A stretch of DNA of 64,000 nucleotides from Erysipelotrichaceae bacterium (lineage in GTDB: Bacteria > Bacillota_I > Bacilli_A > Erysipelotrichales > Erysipelotrichaceae): positions 1-64,000 of the forward strand of contig JAQXQU010000017.1 in assembly GCA_029101345.1 (NCBI GenBank). The letters are read 5' to 3'. The position numbers and the translations under genes are program-made. The notes under the pieces are model-generated. The model saw only the letters and a program-made list of their open reading frames with translations, searched no databases and had not been told where the DNA came from. Every line of letters starts with the position of its first letter. Within the stretch, counting starts at the first letter, position 1. Below, in pieces: positions 7,954 to 16,186 of the stretch.

Positions 7954-8577
7954 ATGAAAAACAATCAAGAAAATGACATCAAAACTCTCTTTGATGGTAA
8001 ATTCATCAAGGTTTATGACCTTGAATACGAAAAAGACAAGCATTATCTGAGTGCATCAAGAAGAAATCTGGATGATCTTGTCTGTTTGAAGGATGATGAA
8101 GAATTCAAGTCCATGAAACCGGATGCTGTAACCATCATTGCCATTATCAATGGAAAATTGCTGATGACAAAGGAATACCGCTATCCTTGTGGACAATATC
8201 TCCTTTCTCCGCCAGCAGGGCTTATGGACAAGGGTGATGAAAATGTCATTGAAACTGCCATCAGGGAACTAAAGGAGGAAACAGGGCTGAAGATATCAAG
8301 TTCTGATAAGGCCGAAATAATCAACCCTTGTCTCTTTTCAACACCGGGTATGAGTGATGAGTCCAATGCCCTGGTACTATTTGATATCAGAAGGGATGAT
8401 TTCAAGCCCAGCAACCAAAGCCTTGTTGGTGATGAGAGAATTGATGGCTATTATCTGCTTGATGAAAAGGATGTAACGGAAATGGTAGTCATGGGCCGTG
8501 ATCATGAGGACTACTTCTATTCAGCCTATGCTTTCTGCGTCATGTGCTATTATCTTCTCTATATGAAAAAGGCATGA
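7954..8577 (+). CDS. Nudix hydrolase (ADP-ribose pyrophosphatase-like)
   Basis: A 207-residue protein with a complete Nudix box, from GLMDKGDENVIETA to RELKEETGL. The layout, with a beta-rich N terminus and EYRYPCGQYLLSPPAG before the box, matches ADP-sugar pyrophosphatases that clear ADP-ribose and related nucleotides. The frame is open back to 7900, but AAAAGGG lies just before the ATG chosen here and the N terminus then fits the family. It diverges from the surface-protein gene and converges on the phosphoesterase gene, with a shared terminator between. Confidence 0.88.
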   Translation: MKNNQENDIKTLFDGKFIKVYDLEYEKDKHYLSASRRNLDDLVCLKDDEEFKSMKPDAVTIIAIINGKLLMTKEYRYPCGQYLLSPPAGLMDKGDENVIETAIRELKEETGLKISSSDKAEIINPCLFSTPGMSDESNALVLFDIRRDDFKPSNQSLVGDERIDGYYLLDEKDVTEMVVMGRDHEDYFYSAYAFCVMCYYLLYMKKA

Positions 8578-8587
8578 TGACATGCCT
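8565..8587 (-). terminator. Terminator of the phosphoesterase gene
   Basis: On the minus strand, GGCATG pairs with CATGCC across a 4-base loop and is followed by five T residues. The hairpin contains the stop codons of both convergent genes. Confidence 0.75.
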
Positions 8588-9353
8588 AGATATTGAAATA
8601 ATAGATAGTTTTGGGATTATTGATACGCGGGATCCGCATGGTATTGGAGAGACCAGGACTTACATAAAGGCAATTGTCATAAGGGCCTTTGCTGTATTTT
8701 GGAAAAAAACCCTGGCCTGGGGCAAAAAGCCCTTGGTTAAAAAGACGGATCTGACCGCCATGGCCGTGGCCAGCTAGAATCAGATCAAAGCCCAGATTCC
8801 TTGCATATTGCTGATAGTATTCGGGATGGTGCATAAGCAGGACCTTATAACCATCCTTTTTTGCATATTCCTTTAGCCATTTTTCATCAAAGGAAGAACC
8901 CATGCCACCAATATGAATAAAGATATCATTCTTTTGGTAGCTGATGTCCTTATCGTTTAAGAGGATTATGCCGTTATCGTTAATGATTCTGAGATCATCT
9001 TTGGTCAAATAGGCTTCATGGTTGCCAAGAGAATAGATGACAGTTGATATTTTGGCTGCTTCCAAAAGAAACAGATGACCAAGATTCCTGTTCCCCTTTT
9101 TTAGGAAAAAGCGGGCAATGCTTCCAATAATTGATTCCTGATACTTTCTTTTGTCTTTCTGATAGAATATTGCTTCCTGGTCAGGGCTTTTCAGCTTCTT
9201 TCTTTCCAAAAGATCACCGGTAATAAGTATTAGATCAGGTACATCTTCTTTGAGAATTGCCAGAGCTTCCTGGGGATCATTTTCATGCAGATCAGAGATA
9301 TGGGCAAGCTTCAGGCCTTTTTCTCCTAAAATGAATTCTTCCTTTCTAATCAT
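8586..9353 (-). CDS. Calcineurin-like metallophosphoesterase
   Basis: A protein of about 255 residues with the full metallophosphoesterase metal-site set: HISDLH, ITGDLLE, LGNHEAY, MHHPE and AGHGHGGQ. The family hydrolyses phosphoesters such as UDP-diacylglucosamine, cyclic nucleotides or cell-wall intermediates; the substrate cannot be told here. The frame extends upstream to 9410 (a TTG), but the ATG at 9353, overlapping the upstream kinase stop by 8 bases, best fits the family N terminus. An ATG at 9365 is also possible. It is translationally coupled to the PfkB kinase gene. Confidence 0.85.
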   Translation of the reverse strand: MIRKEEFILGEKGLKLAHISDLHENDPQEALAILKEDVPDLILITGDLLERKKLKSPDQEAIFYQKDKRKYQESIIGSIARFFLKKGNRNLGHLFLLEAAKISTVIYSLGNHEAYLTKDDLRIINDNGIILLNDKDISYQKNDIFIHIGGMGSSFDEKWLKEYAKKDGYKVLLMHHPEYYQQYARNLGFDLILAGHGHGGQIRLFNQGLFAPGQGFFPKYSKGPYDNCLYVSPGLSNTMRIPRINNPKTIYYFNI

Positions 9354-10278
9354 TGACTTCAACATCCAATCCAAATTCCGAAGGGAGAAAACGTGGGCAG
9401 ACTGCATCAATTGTGCAAATGACAGAAGAAGCTAAGCGATTGCCAATAAGACAGGCTTCCTTCAGACTTTTGCCATAGGTAAGACCGACACTGACACCAG
9501 CAAAGAAGGCATCACCAGCACCGGTTGTGTCAACCACACTTACTTTCATGGCATCGATATAGCCATATTCACCATTATTGCTGGCATAAGCTGCGCCCTT
9601 ATCACCCATTGTGACGACCATCTTGCAAATACCGGATTGAACTAGCTTGTCCTTAAGAATCTCTGCCATTTCTTCAGGGCTTTTCCCTTCATAATCTTCA
9701 AAGAACAGCATGCCAGCTTCCTGGATATTACAGACAAGACAGCCAGCCTGCTTCAAAAGATCTCTTCTTTTCAGGGCAATGGACATATTGGAAATGGCCG
9801 CATAGACTTGCTTGCCATATTTTTTGGCATAGTGGAAAATGCGTTTGACGATTTCCTTGTCCATATCGATTTCAATGGCAATGGAATCACAATCCTTGAA
9901 GATTTCATCCCCATGTTCATCGATGATCTTGACAATGCCAGATAAGTCCGGCCTTTTGGAAATGGAGGCTACAACATCGCCCTGATTATCAAATATTGCT
10001 AACCAGGTTCCAAGACCATCCTCACTGATACCGATATAATCAGTATTGACCTTATGGTTTTTGAGCTTGGCAATGGCGTCCCTGCCTAGTCCAGAATCAT
10101 CAACTACTGAGACAAAGGTTGGCCTTAGTTCCAGATTGGCAATATCTTCAGCAATGTTTCTTGAAACACCGCCATGGACCTGTTCTACTCTGCCAACATT
10201 TCTGCCACCAGGTATATACTTGTCCAAAGGATAGCCTTTGACATCAATGAAAATAGCTCCTACAACAACAATGCCCAT
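9346..10278 (-). CDS. PfkB-family carbohydrate/nucleoside kinase
   Basis: A 310-residue kinase of the ribokinase superfamily: an N-terminal VVVGAIFIDVKGYP, the GG-containing substrate loop VHGGVSRNIAEDIANL and the ATP-site signature DTTGAGDAFFAG with the catalytic Asp. The N-terminal pattern resembles pseudouridine or nucleoside kinases, but I would not fix the substrate. GGAGG lies 9 bases before the ATG used here; an in-frame TTG five codons upstream overlaps that ribosome site and is unlikely. The metallophosphoesterase follows with an 8-base overlap. Confidence 0.9.
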   Translation of the reverse strand: MGIVVVGAIFIDVKGYPLDKYIPGGRNVGRVEQVHGGVSRNIAEDIANLELRPTFVSVVDDSGLGRDAIAKLKNHKVNTDYIGISEDGLGTWLAIFDNQGDVVASISKRPDLSGIVKIIDEHGDEIFKDCDSIAIEIDMDKEIVKRIFHYAKKYGKQVYAAISNMSIALKRRDLLKQAGCLVCNIQEAGMLFFEDYEGKSPEEMAEILKDKLVQSGICKMVVTMGDKGAAYASNNGEYGYIDAMKVSVVDTTGAGDAFFAGVSVGLTYGKSLKEACLIGNRLASSVICTIDAVCPRFLPSEFGLDVEVND

Positions 10279-10318
10279 GTTTTTGACCTCCAAATTGCCT
10301 TTTTATCACAATGGATTA

Positions 10319-10348
10319 TTGAACCTTCAATTCTTTTTATATTATTAT
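10319..10348 (+). promoter_or_regulatory. Promoter of the BTAD-type regulator
   Basis: TTGAAC at 10319 and TATTAT at 10343 are separated by 18 bases. The predicted start is only about 6-7 bases before the ATG at 10362, giving a very short leader without a ribosome site. Confidence 0.5.
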
Positions 10349-10361
10349 AAAGTAAATAATT

Positions 10362-11552
10362 ATGATTAACAGTAAAAAGAACAGCATTGGGATCCAATTG
10401 TTCCAGACGCCTAAAATCATTTATCAGGGCCATGAGTCAGACCTGATCCATAAGCTTGGCAAAAAGATCATCAGTCTTTTTGAAGTTTTTGTTATCAATG
10501 CCGGTGAAGCAGTTTCCAGTGATTATCTGATTGACAATATCTGGCCAGATAGTGAAGATGGACGCAATGTTTTGAAATACTCAATTTTCCGACTAAGAAA
10601 GGCCTTAAGTGATATTGAAGGTCTTGAGGGACTCGAACTGATCAAGACTGTTGAAGATGGCTATATCCTGAATCCGGCTTATGATTATGACATTGATGTC
10701 AAGAAGGCTGAGAATATCTATAAGAAGCTAGGTCGCAAGATGGATTATGATGGAAATGACTATAACTTGGGAAGAGAGCTTGTCAAGCTCTATAAGGGCC
10801 ATTTCTATGTAACCAATAATGCACCTTTGGTTTTGACATTGGATTCAGAAAGACATAGTTCTCATTTCTCCAATATTGTAGTATCCATGTCCAAATATCT
10901 TTTAGCTAATCATCTTTATACCGAGATGATGTCATTGAACTACAATGCCATCATGATTGAACCTTTCTATGAAGGCCTTCATTATTACTATATGAAGGGT
11001 CTGATTGAAGTCAAGGATTATCATCGGGCCTTGCAATACTATGATGAGATCAATGAGCGTTTCTATAATGAATTGGGTACCGGCTTATCCCAGCAATTCA
11101 AGGATCTCTACAATGTCATTGTCGAAGATGATCGGGAGAAGGAAAAGACAGAACTGTCTGCATTAAGAAATGACATTGAACAGAATATCAAACTGGCTGG
11201 TGGTTTCTATTGTACCTATGACATGTTCAAGCATCTCTATGAAATAACGACCAAGGAATGCAAAAGAGAAGATAAACGCTGTTTCCTCTTGATGTTCAGC
11301 ATTTCTGACAATATTGATTATTCAAAGCGAATGACTATCTCCAATAAGCTCAAGAAGATCATTGAAGAGTCCATTCGTACCAGCGATGTCTTTGCCAGAG
11401 TCAATAAGGATCAGTTTGTTTCCCTGCTTGTCTGCCGGGAAATGGATAATGTCTACATGATTGCTCAAAGAATATCAGCTAAGTTCTATAAGAAGTATTC
11501 CTCTGCCAAAGTAAGACTCAACTACTCGGCAATGGAAGTAACACCTGAATAA
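10362..11552 (+). CDS. BTAD/winged-helix regulator with degenerate GGDEF-like tail
   Basis: A 396-residue protein. Residues 20-100 form an OmpR-type winged helix (VSSDYLIDNIWPDSEDGRNVLKYSIFRLRKAL), about 110-265 a TPR-like bacterial transcriptional activation domain, and about 300-390 resemble a GGDEF fold (KRCFLLMFSIS, then TSDVFARVNKDQFVSLL) in which the GGDEF site is replaced by VNKDQF. Catalysis is therefore unlikely; the domain may bind a nucleotide or only dimerise. SARP-type proteins activate neighbouring operons. It has its own promoter and a strong terminator. Confidence 0.82.
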   Translation: MINSKKNSIGIQLFQTPKIIYQGHESDLIHKLGKKIISLFEVFVINAGEAVSSDYLIDNIWPDSEDGRNVLKYSIFRLRKALSDIEGLEGLELIKTVEDGYILNPAYDYDIDVKKAENIYKKLGRKMDYDGNDYNLGRELVKLYKGHFYVTNNAPLVLTLDSERHSSHFSNIVVSMSKYLLANHLYTEMMSLNYNAIMIEPFYEGLHYYYMKGLIEVKDYHRALQYYDEINERFYNELGTGLSQQFKDLYNVIVEDDREKEKTELSALRNDIEQNIKLAGGFYCTYDMFKHLYEITTKECKREDKRCFLLMFSISDNIDYSKRMTISNKLKKIIEESIRTSDVFARVNKDQFVSLLVCREMDNVYMIAQRISAKFYKKYSSAKVRLNYSAMEVTPE

Positions 11553-11557
11553 ATACT

Positions 11558-11585
11558 AACGCCTGGCTTTGCAGGCGTTTTCTTT
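11558..11585 (+). terminator. Terminator of the BTAD regulator
   Basis: AACGCCTG pairs with CAGGCGTT around a 6-base loop and is followed by TTCTTT. Confidence 0.88.
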
Positions 11586-11595
11586 GGAGGCAAGG

Positions 11596-12339
11596 ATGAT
11601 AGATAGGGATTTGCATATTCACACCACTTTCTGTGATGGGAAGAATTCGGCTGAGGAAATGGTTTTAGCTGCCATTGACAGGGGACTTAAGACTATTGGC
11701 TTTTCTTCCCATAGCTATCTGCCATTTGACAATGCCTGCATGAAAGAGGATGTTGTTGAAGATTATATCCAGGAAATAAGGCGCTTGAAGGTCAAGTATC
11801 AGGACCAGATTGAAATACTATTGGGAATTGAAAAGGACTATTATTCCAAACTTGATACCAGTGTCTTTGATTATGTCATTGGCTCTGTCCATTTCATCAG
11901 GATGGGTGATGATCATGTCTGTGTTGACTATGATCTTCCAAGGCTAAAGGAAATGGTTGAGAAGCATTTTGCTGGCGATTATCTGGCGTATGCAGAAAAA
12001 TACTATGAATTGGCAGGTGATCTTAAGGACATTGATATTGTTGGCCACTTTGATCTTGTGACCAAGTTCAATGAACAGGAAATGCTGATAGATACAAATG
12101 ATTGCCGATATATCAATGCCTATCAAAAGGCTGCTGCTAAGCTTATCAGCAGGGGTGTCATCTTTGAAATCAATACAGGAGCCATCAGCCGTGGCTATCG
12201 GACAAGCCCTTATCCTGCAAGGGAAATCATTGACTATATCAAGGAAAAGGGTGGAAGACTGATGCTTAATTCTGATGCTCATCAGAAGGAAAACATAGCT
12301 TATCTATTTGATAAATATGAAAAGCTCCTTAGCAGATAA
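11596..12339 (+). CDS. PHP-family histidinol-phosphatase-like phosphoesterase
   Basis: A 247-residue PHP protein: DLHIHTTFCDGK at the N terminus carries the first metal ligands, followed by GFSSHSYLP, LGIEKDY, GSVHF, DIVGHFDL and the closing LNSDAH. The pattern matches the HisK family that removes phosphate from histidinol phosphate, but no other histidine genes are near, so another small phosphoester is possible. GGAGG lies 5 bases before the ATG; the longer frame begins inside the preceding terminator. Its end shares a terminator with the convergent diguanylate cyclase gene. Confidence 0.88.
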   Translation: MIDRDLHIHTTFCDGKNSAEEMVLAAIDRGLKTIGFSSHSYLPFDNACMKEDVVEDYIQEIRRLKVKYQDQIEILLGIEKDYYSKLDTSVFDYVIGSVHFIRMGDDHVCVDYDLPRLKEMVEKHFAGDYLAYAEKYYELAGDLKDIDIVGHFDLVTKFNEQEMLIDTNDCRYINAYQKAAAKLISRGVIFEINTGAISRGYRTSPYPAREIIDYIKEKGGRLMLNSDAHQKENIAYLFDKYEKLLSR

Positions 12340-12357
12340 ATGCTAAAGAGCTTTTTT
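12319..12357. terminator. Bidirectional terminator between PHP and GGDEF genes
   Basis: AAAAGCTC and TAGCA pair with TGCTA and GAGCTTTT around a 6-base loop with a 2-base bulge on each side. T-runs exist on both strands. It overlaps the last codons of both genes. Confidence 0.85.
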
Positions 12358-13587
12358 CATTTCCTTCTTTTGCTTATACATATCGAAATCAGCCAAGGTT
12401 ATCAGATATTTGATATCAATGTCACTATCACTCCAGGATTTGCCAGCTGCCATTTTGCATTCAAATGGCTTGTTTGAATTCAAGTATTTCAAGCGGTGAA
12501 GAACAAGGGAAATCAGATGATCAAGGTCGTTCTGGTTAATATTGACAGCTACGACAATGAATTCATCGCCACCATAGCGATAGGCATGAATGGAACGGTT
12601 GGTGATTGAACGAATGGCTTCGGCAGCTCTGATGATGCATTCGTCACCTTCATTATGGCCTAAGCAATCATTGATTTCCTTGAGATTGTTGATATCAAAA
12701 AAGAGAATGCCACAGCATCGAAGATTGACATATTCTGTTTCAATCATATTGTCCAGCTTGGAGCGATTATAAAGATAGGTCAGATTGTCCCTTTCGGAAA
12801 TCTTGATCAGTTCCTTCTTTTCCATGATGGTTTTGGTATTGTCAATCAAAAGGACAACCATGGTCCTTTGATGGGATCCGTTTTCGTGGACGAAGAATTG
12901 GGTATTGAAATAGCGGTAGTCACTATATCCTCTGTTGATGATGCGATAGGATACTTTAACATTTGTGCCAATTGGACAGGACGTGAAGTAGGCGGGATGG
13001 GTCTTGGCGATGAAGTTTGCCAAATCATCGGGATGAATCCTCTTCAATGTCTCTTCATAGACCTTTGACCAAGGAACATCATAGTTCTTGACAATGACCT
13101 CTTCATTTTCAACCACAATCTTGGCAATCAGATCAGTTTCCAGGTTGATGAAAACTGCTAAGGTGTAGGTGCCATTGATAGAATCGGAAAGGATTGTATT
13201 TTTTAGGGCCAAATCCTTTTTGGAGGAAGTAGTATCGATGATTTTGACAATCAGATAATCTTCATCCACAAAGGAAGAGATGATGATTTTCTTATAGGAG
13301 CCATTCTTGAGTTTGATGACTCCTTCGATTTTTGCCCCATCCTTAAGGCTTCTAAGAGCCTTGGGGTCAATCATTTCCTTGAATTTCAAAAAGTCATCAT
13401 CATCAATTATCTCTTCTGACATTGCCAAATGAATCTGAGGATTGTTTCCATAAGTGTTGAGAATGGAAATGATATCCTCTTTGGCATGAATAATTGATAA
13501 TGAAAGGTCATTTTTATCAATTGCAGCGACTACATCACAGCCTATGCAGATGTTTTTGATTAGATTCTGGGATTTCAAGTCAATCAT
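12343..13587 (-). CDS. PAS-GGDEF diguanylate cyclase
   Basis: A 414-residue soluble protein. The first 250 residues contain a PAS-like sensory region. The C-terminal 165 residues form a GGDEF domain (RDNLTYLYNRSKLD, ILFFDINNLKEIND, then HAYRYGGDEFIVV near residue 340) with an intact active site, so it should make cyclic di-GMP from GTP. No RxxD inhibitory site is obvious. A consensus promoter (TTGATT, 17 bp, TATAAT) places the transcript start about 4-5 bases before the ATG, with no ribosome site. No PilZ or EAL gene is seen in the window. Confidence 0.93.
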   Translation of the reverse strand: MIDLKSQNLIKNICIGCDVVAAIDKNDLSLSIIHAKEDIISILNTYGNNPQIHLAMSEEIIDDDDFLKFKEMIDPKALRSLKDGAKIEGVIKLKNGSYKKIIISSFVDEDYLIVKIIDTTSSKKDLALKNTILSDSINGTYTLAVFINLETDLIAKIVVENEEVIVKNYDVPWSKVYEETLKRIHPDDLANFIAKTHPAYFTSCPIGTNVKVSYRIINRGYSDYRYFNTQFFVHENGSHQRTMVVLLIDNTKTIMEKKELIKISERDNLTYLYNRSKLDNMIETEYVNLRCCGILFFDINNLKEINDCLGHNEGDECIIRAAEAIRSITNRSIHAYRYGGDEFIVVAVNINQNDLDHLISLVLHRLKYLNSNKPFECKMAAGKSWSDSDIDIKYLITLADFDMYKQKKEMKKAL

Positions 13588-13598
13588 AAAGCACTTTT

Positions 13599-13627
13599 AT
13601 TATAGAGAATGAAAGTATATCAATCAA
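13599..13627 (-). promoter_or_regulatory. Promoter of the diguanylate cyclase gene
   Basis: On the minus strand TTGATT (13627-13622) and TATAAT (13604-13599) have exact 17-bp spacing. The ATG is only 11 bases after the -10 box. Confidence 0.75.
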
Positions 13628-13636
13628 GAAGGATGC

Positions 13637-14035
13637 TTAAATCGCATCTTTGCCTAGAATTTTTCTGCCAAGCTTTGAGGCTGACCGTTCACAATAGAGG
13701 GAGTAGTAGGAAATCCGCTTTTTCTTGCGCAAATGTTTGAAATAGGGAAGCGTCGCCCAAAGAAGGGAAGGGATTCCGATTATTAGAAGATAGAAAGGAC
13801 CTAAGATGATTGATTGGATGGTATGGCCATATTCATGGACAAGAATTCTTTCATCATGGTGGCCATAGAAGATGAATAGCCCTAATGCCAGACTTGAATG
13901 ATGATGCCAGCGCTTGACATAAGCTCCATGATAAAAATAGCATTCATCATGGCTGATGAAAAGCCAAAGAATAAAACCCAGAATGTTTTGCAAAAGCCCC
14001 CAGCTTAGTTGCAATAGATAATAGAGTGCTAGCAA
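13637..14035 (-). CDS. Small membrane protein with HEYGH metallopeptidase motif
   Basis: A 132-residue protein with hydrophobic segments near 3-27, 48-58 and 75-97. Between them lies VHEYGHTIQSIILGPFYLL, a zinc-metallopeptidase-like HExxH embedded beside a membrane helix. It resembles small Firmicute membrane proteins of unknown role. The start is a TTG with AAAGGAG 7 bases upstream, and the frame begins directly after the GNAT stop, so the two are co-transcribed. A protease role is inference only; the third zinc ligand is not evident. Confidence 0.75.
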   Translation of the reverse strand: MLALYYLLQLSWGLLQNILGFILWLFISHDECYFYHGAYVKRWHHHSSLALGLFIFYGHHDERILVHEYGHTIQSIILGPFYLLIIGIPSLLWATLPYFKHLRKKKRISYYSLYCERSASKLGRKILGKDAI

Positions 14036-14036
14036 G

Positions 14037-14528
14037 TCAATTCTCCTTTAGCCTTAGGACATAATAGCTGATAGAAAGCGGTTGGTCGAATTTGATGCCA
14101 AAATCCTTGAAAGTGACCATTTTTTCAAAGCCAAAACGGGCATGAATCCTTTCGCTTCGAGTATTGTTGGCGGTAATAATGGAGACAATATTCCAATATT
14201 GAAGTTTTTTGGCCTCATTGATTATGGCTTCCATCAGTTCCTGGCCATATCCTAAGCCTAAATGCTTGTAGTCAAGATAGATTGAAAGATCAGCTGTACA
14301 GTCATAGGCTTGTCTTTGATTGAAGTGGTCAAGATAGGCATAACCGACAATTGTTCCATTGATTTCCTTAATCAAGAAGGGATAGTTTTTGGCAATGGCA
14401 GTGATTCTTTTTCTGAAGTCATCTAAAGTGGGCACTTTGGTTTCAAAAGTAATGACAGTGTTTTTGATATAATAACTGTAGATATCAAGGATAATTGGAA
14501 TATCCGTTTCTGTTAGTTTTCTAATCAT
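14037..14528 (-). CDS. GNAT acetyltransferase (phosphinothricin-acetyltransferase-like)
   Basis: A 163-residue GNAT protein: MIRKLTETDIPIILDIYSYYI, a TVITFETKVP segment typical of the Pat subgroup, the acetyl-CoA loop HLGLGYGQELME and the ARFGFEKM motif. Pat-type enzymes acetylate small amines, including methionine sulfoximine. The open frame reaches 14627, but this ATG gives the proper family N terminus. The start codon is 18 bases from the divergent nitroreductase start, so its promoter must lie inside that gene. No ribosome site is visible. Confidence 0.85.
   Translation of the reverse strand: MIRKLTETDIPIILDIYSYYIKNTVITFETKVPTLDDFRKRITAIAKNYPFLIKEINGTIVGYAYLDHFNQRQAYDCTADLSIYLDYKHLGLGYGQELMEAIINEAKKLQYWNIVSIITANNTRSERIHARFGFEKMVTFKDFGIKFDQPLSISYYVLRLKEN
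14465..14473 (+). promoter_or_regulatory. Extended -10 promoter inside the GNAT gene for the nitroreductase
   Basis: TGATATAAT is an extended -10 element located inside the divergent GNAT gene. It would give a leader of about 67 bases that includes the GAGG ribosome site of the nitroreductase gene. Confidence 0.4.
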
Positions 14529-14546
14529 AGTTGTAGTGAGGTAAAA

Positions 14547-15125
14547 ATGATAAAGGAATTGGTAAAAAGCAGTCGCAGCTATCGCAATTTTGATAGCAGC
14601 TATGAAATGAAATTGGAAACATTGCACGAACTGGTCGATATTGCCCGTTTCTGTCCATCCAGCGTCAATCGTCAGCCCTTGAAATACTATTGCATCAGTG
14701 CTAAGGAAGAAGTTGGAAAGCTGATGCCGCTCTTAGGCTTTGCCAAGGCGCTTAAGAATCGCAAATTGCCGGATAAGGGCAAGGAACCAAATGGTTTCAT
14801 CATCATCTGCCATGATTTGACAATCGCCTCATCCAATGCCTCAATCGACAAGGATGTTGGCATTGTTGCCCAGAGCATTCTCTTGGGAGCTTGTGAAATG
14901 GGTTTGGGCGGCTGCTGCATTGGCTCCTTTGTACCTGATGCCGTCAGGGAAAAGCTGGAGCTTGACAAGCGCTATTTGCCAAAACTGGTCATTGCCTTAG
15001 GCAAGGTGGCGGAAACAGTAGTGCTGGAAGATGTGAAGGAAGATGGAGATATCAGCTATTATCGAGATGAAGATGATGTTCATCATGTCCCTAAGCGCAA
15101 GCTTATCGACTTATTGATCAGATAG
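14547..15125 (+). CDS. Nitroreductase-family flavoprotein
   Basis: A 192-residue protein with the nitroreductase pattern: SSRSYRNFD at the FMN phosphate site, DIARFCPSSVNRQPLKY, and the GACEMGLGGCCIGSF loop. These FMN enzymes reduce nitro compounds or quinones with NAD(P)H; the physiological substrate is unknown. GAGG lies 7 bases before the ATG. Its 3' end overlaps the end of the convergent LysR gene by 15 bases, and it may be controlled by that regulator. Confidence 0.88.
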   Translation: MIKELVKSSRSYRNFDSSYEMKLETLHELVDIARFCPSSVNRQPLKYYCISAKEEVGKLMPLLGFAKALKNRKLPDKGKEPNGFIIICHDLTIASSNASIDKDVGIVAQSILLGACEMGLGGCCIGSFVPDAVREKLELDKRYLPKLVIALGKVAETVVLEDVKEDGDISYYRDEDDVHHVPKRKLIDLLIR

Positions 15126-16052
15126 CTTGTTCTTTTCGTTGGCCAGGTATTTCCTTAGCTGGTTGATATACTCCATGCCGATATCTGATAAGATGGAATG
15201 TCTTTTGGTAAGATAGCCGATTTCCATGATTGAGTTAGGATTTGATTCATCAGCCTGATAGGGAATGGCCAGGTAATCTGAACCATTGAGTTCTTCGCAG
15301 ATGATTCCTGAACAAAGGGTATAGGCATTCAGACCTACCATGAGGTTTAACATTGTTGCCCGGTCGTTGGTCTTGATTGTGCGCCGATATTCACTATCAC
15401 CCAAGATCTCTTCTGCAAGATACATGGAGTCAACGCTTCCCTGTTCAAAGGACAGGCAAGGATAATCAAGCAGTTCAAAGAAACTGATTGACTCCTTCTT
15501 TGCCAATGGATGATCCTTGTAGATATAGACATAGGCATTGCATTCAGTCAGATGATGGAAGACAACATCATAGCTGTCAAAGAGCTTGGACAAGTATTTG
15601 CGATTAAAGGATGACAGATAGAGGATGCCGATTTCACTACGGGAATTGCCGACATCTTCAATGACATGCATGGTTTTGGTTTCCCTGATAGCCAATTGGT
15701 ACTTGGCGGTATCATAATGCTTGACGGTTTCAACAAAGGCCTTGGTTGCAAAGGAATAGTGCTGGGTTGAAACTGAGAAGGTCTTGGTGAGGTCTTCTTT
15801 GGAAACATAACGGTCCTTGAGCAGCTGGTATTGCTGGTAGACCTGACGGGCATTGCTGAGAAAATCTGAGCCTTCTGGCGTCAAGGAAACACCCTTGGAA
15901 TTGCGGATGAAGATGGTTATTTCCAATTCATTTTCCAGTTCCTTGATGGAAGATGAGAGGGTAGGTTGGGAAATGAAAAGCTTTTCTGCCGCTTTATTCA
16001 TTGATCCAACATCAGCTATTGTCAGGGCGTAATTGATTTGCTGAAAAGTCAT
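15111..16052 (-). CDS. LysR-family transcriptional regulator
   Basis: A 313-residue regulator with an N-terminal winged helix (MTFQQINYALTIADVGSMNKAAEKLF, then SQPTLSSSIKELE) and a C-terminal effector-binding region with two alpha/beta lobes. The frame is open to 16112, but this ATG starts the canonical LysR sequence and AAAGGAT lies upstream. Its convergent neighbour is a nitroreductase and its divergent neighbour is the zinc-ribbon cluster; either could be a target. The effector cannot be deduced. Confidence 0.92.
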   Translation of the reverse strand: MTFQQINYALTIADVGSMNKAAEKLFISQPTLSSSIKELENELEITIFIRNSKGVSLTPEGSDFLSNARQVYQQYQLLKDRYVSKEDLTKTFSVSTQHYSFATKAFVETVKHYDTAKYQLAIRETKTMHVIEDVGNSRSEIGILYLSSFNRKYLSKLFDSYDVVFHHLTECNAYVYIYKDHPLAKKESISFFELLDYPCLSFEQGSVDSMYLAEEILGDSEYRRTIKTNDRATMLNLMVGLNAYTLCSGIICEELNGSDYLAIPYQADESNPNSIMEIGYLTKRHSILSDIGMEYINQLRKYLANEKNKLSDQ

Positions 16053-16186
16053 AGTATCTTTTGATATCCTTTCAAAACTCAATAGATAATATTTATAACT
16101 AAATCTTAGCACTCAATTAAGACTCAAAACCATCAATATCACACATTTCAATGCTATATTTTTATTAATTATTTAGTTAGGTGTTT

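Noticed and set aside
12590-13068. Plus-strand frames antisense to the diguanylate cyclase
   Set aside because: They are mirror frames of the GGDEF and PAS coding sequence without ribosome sites.
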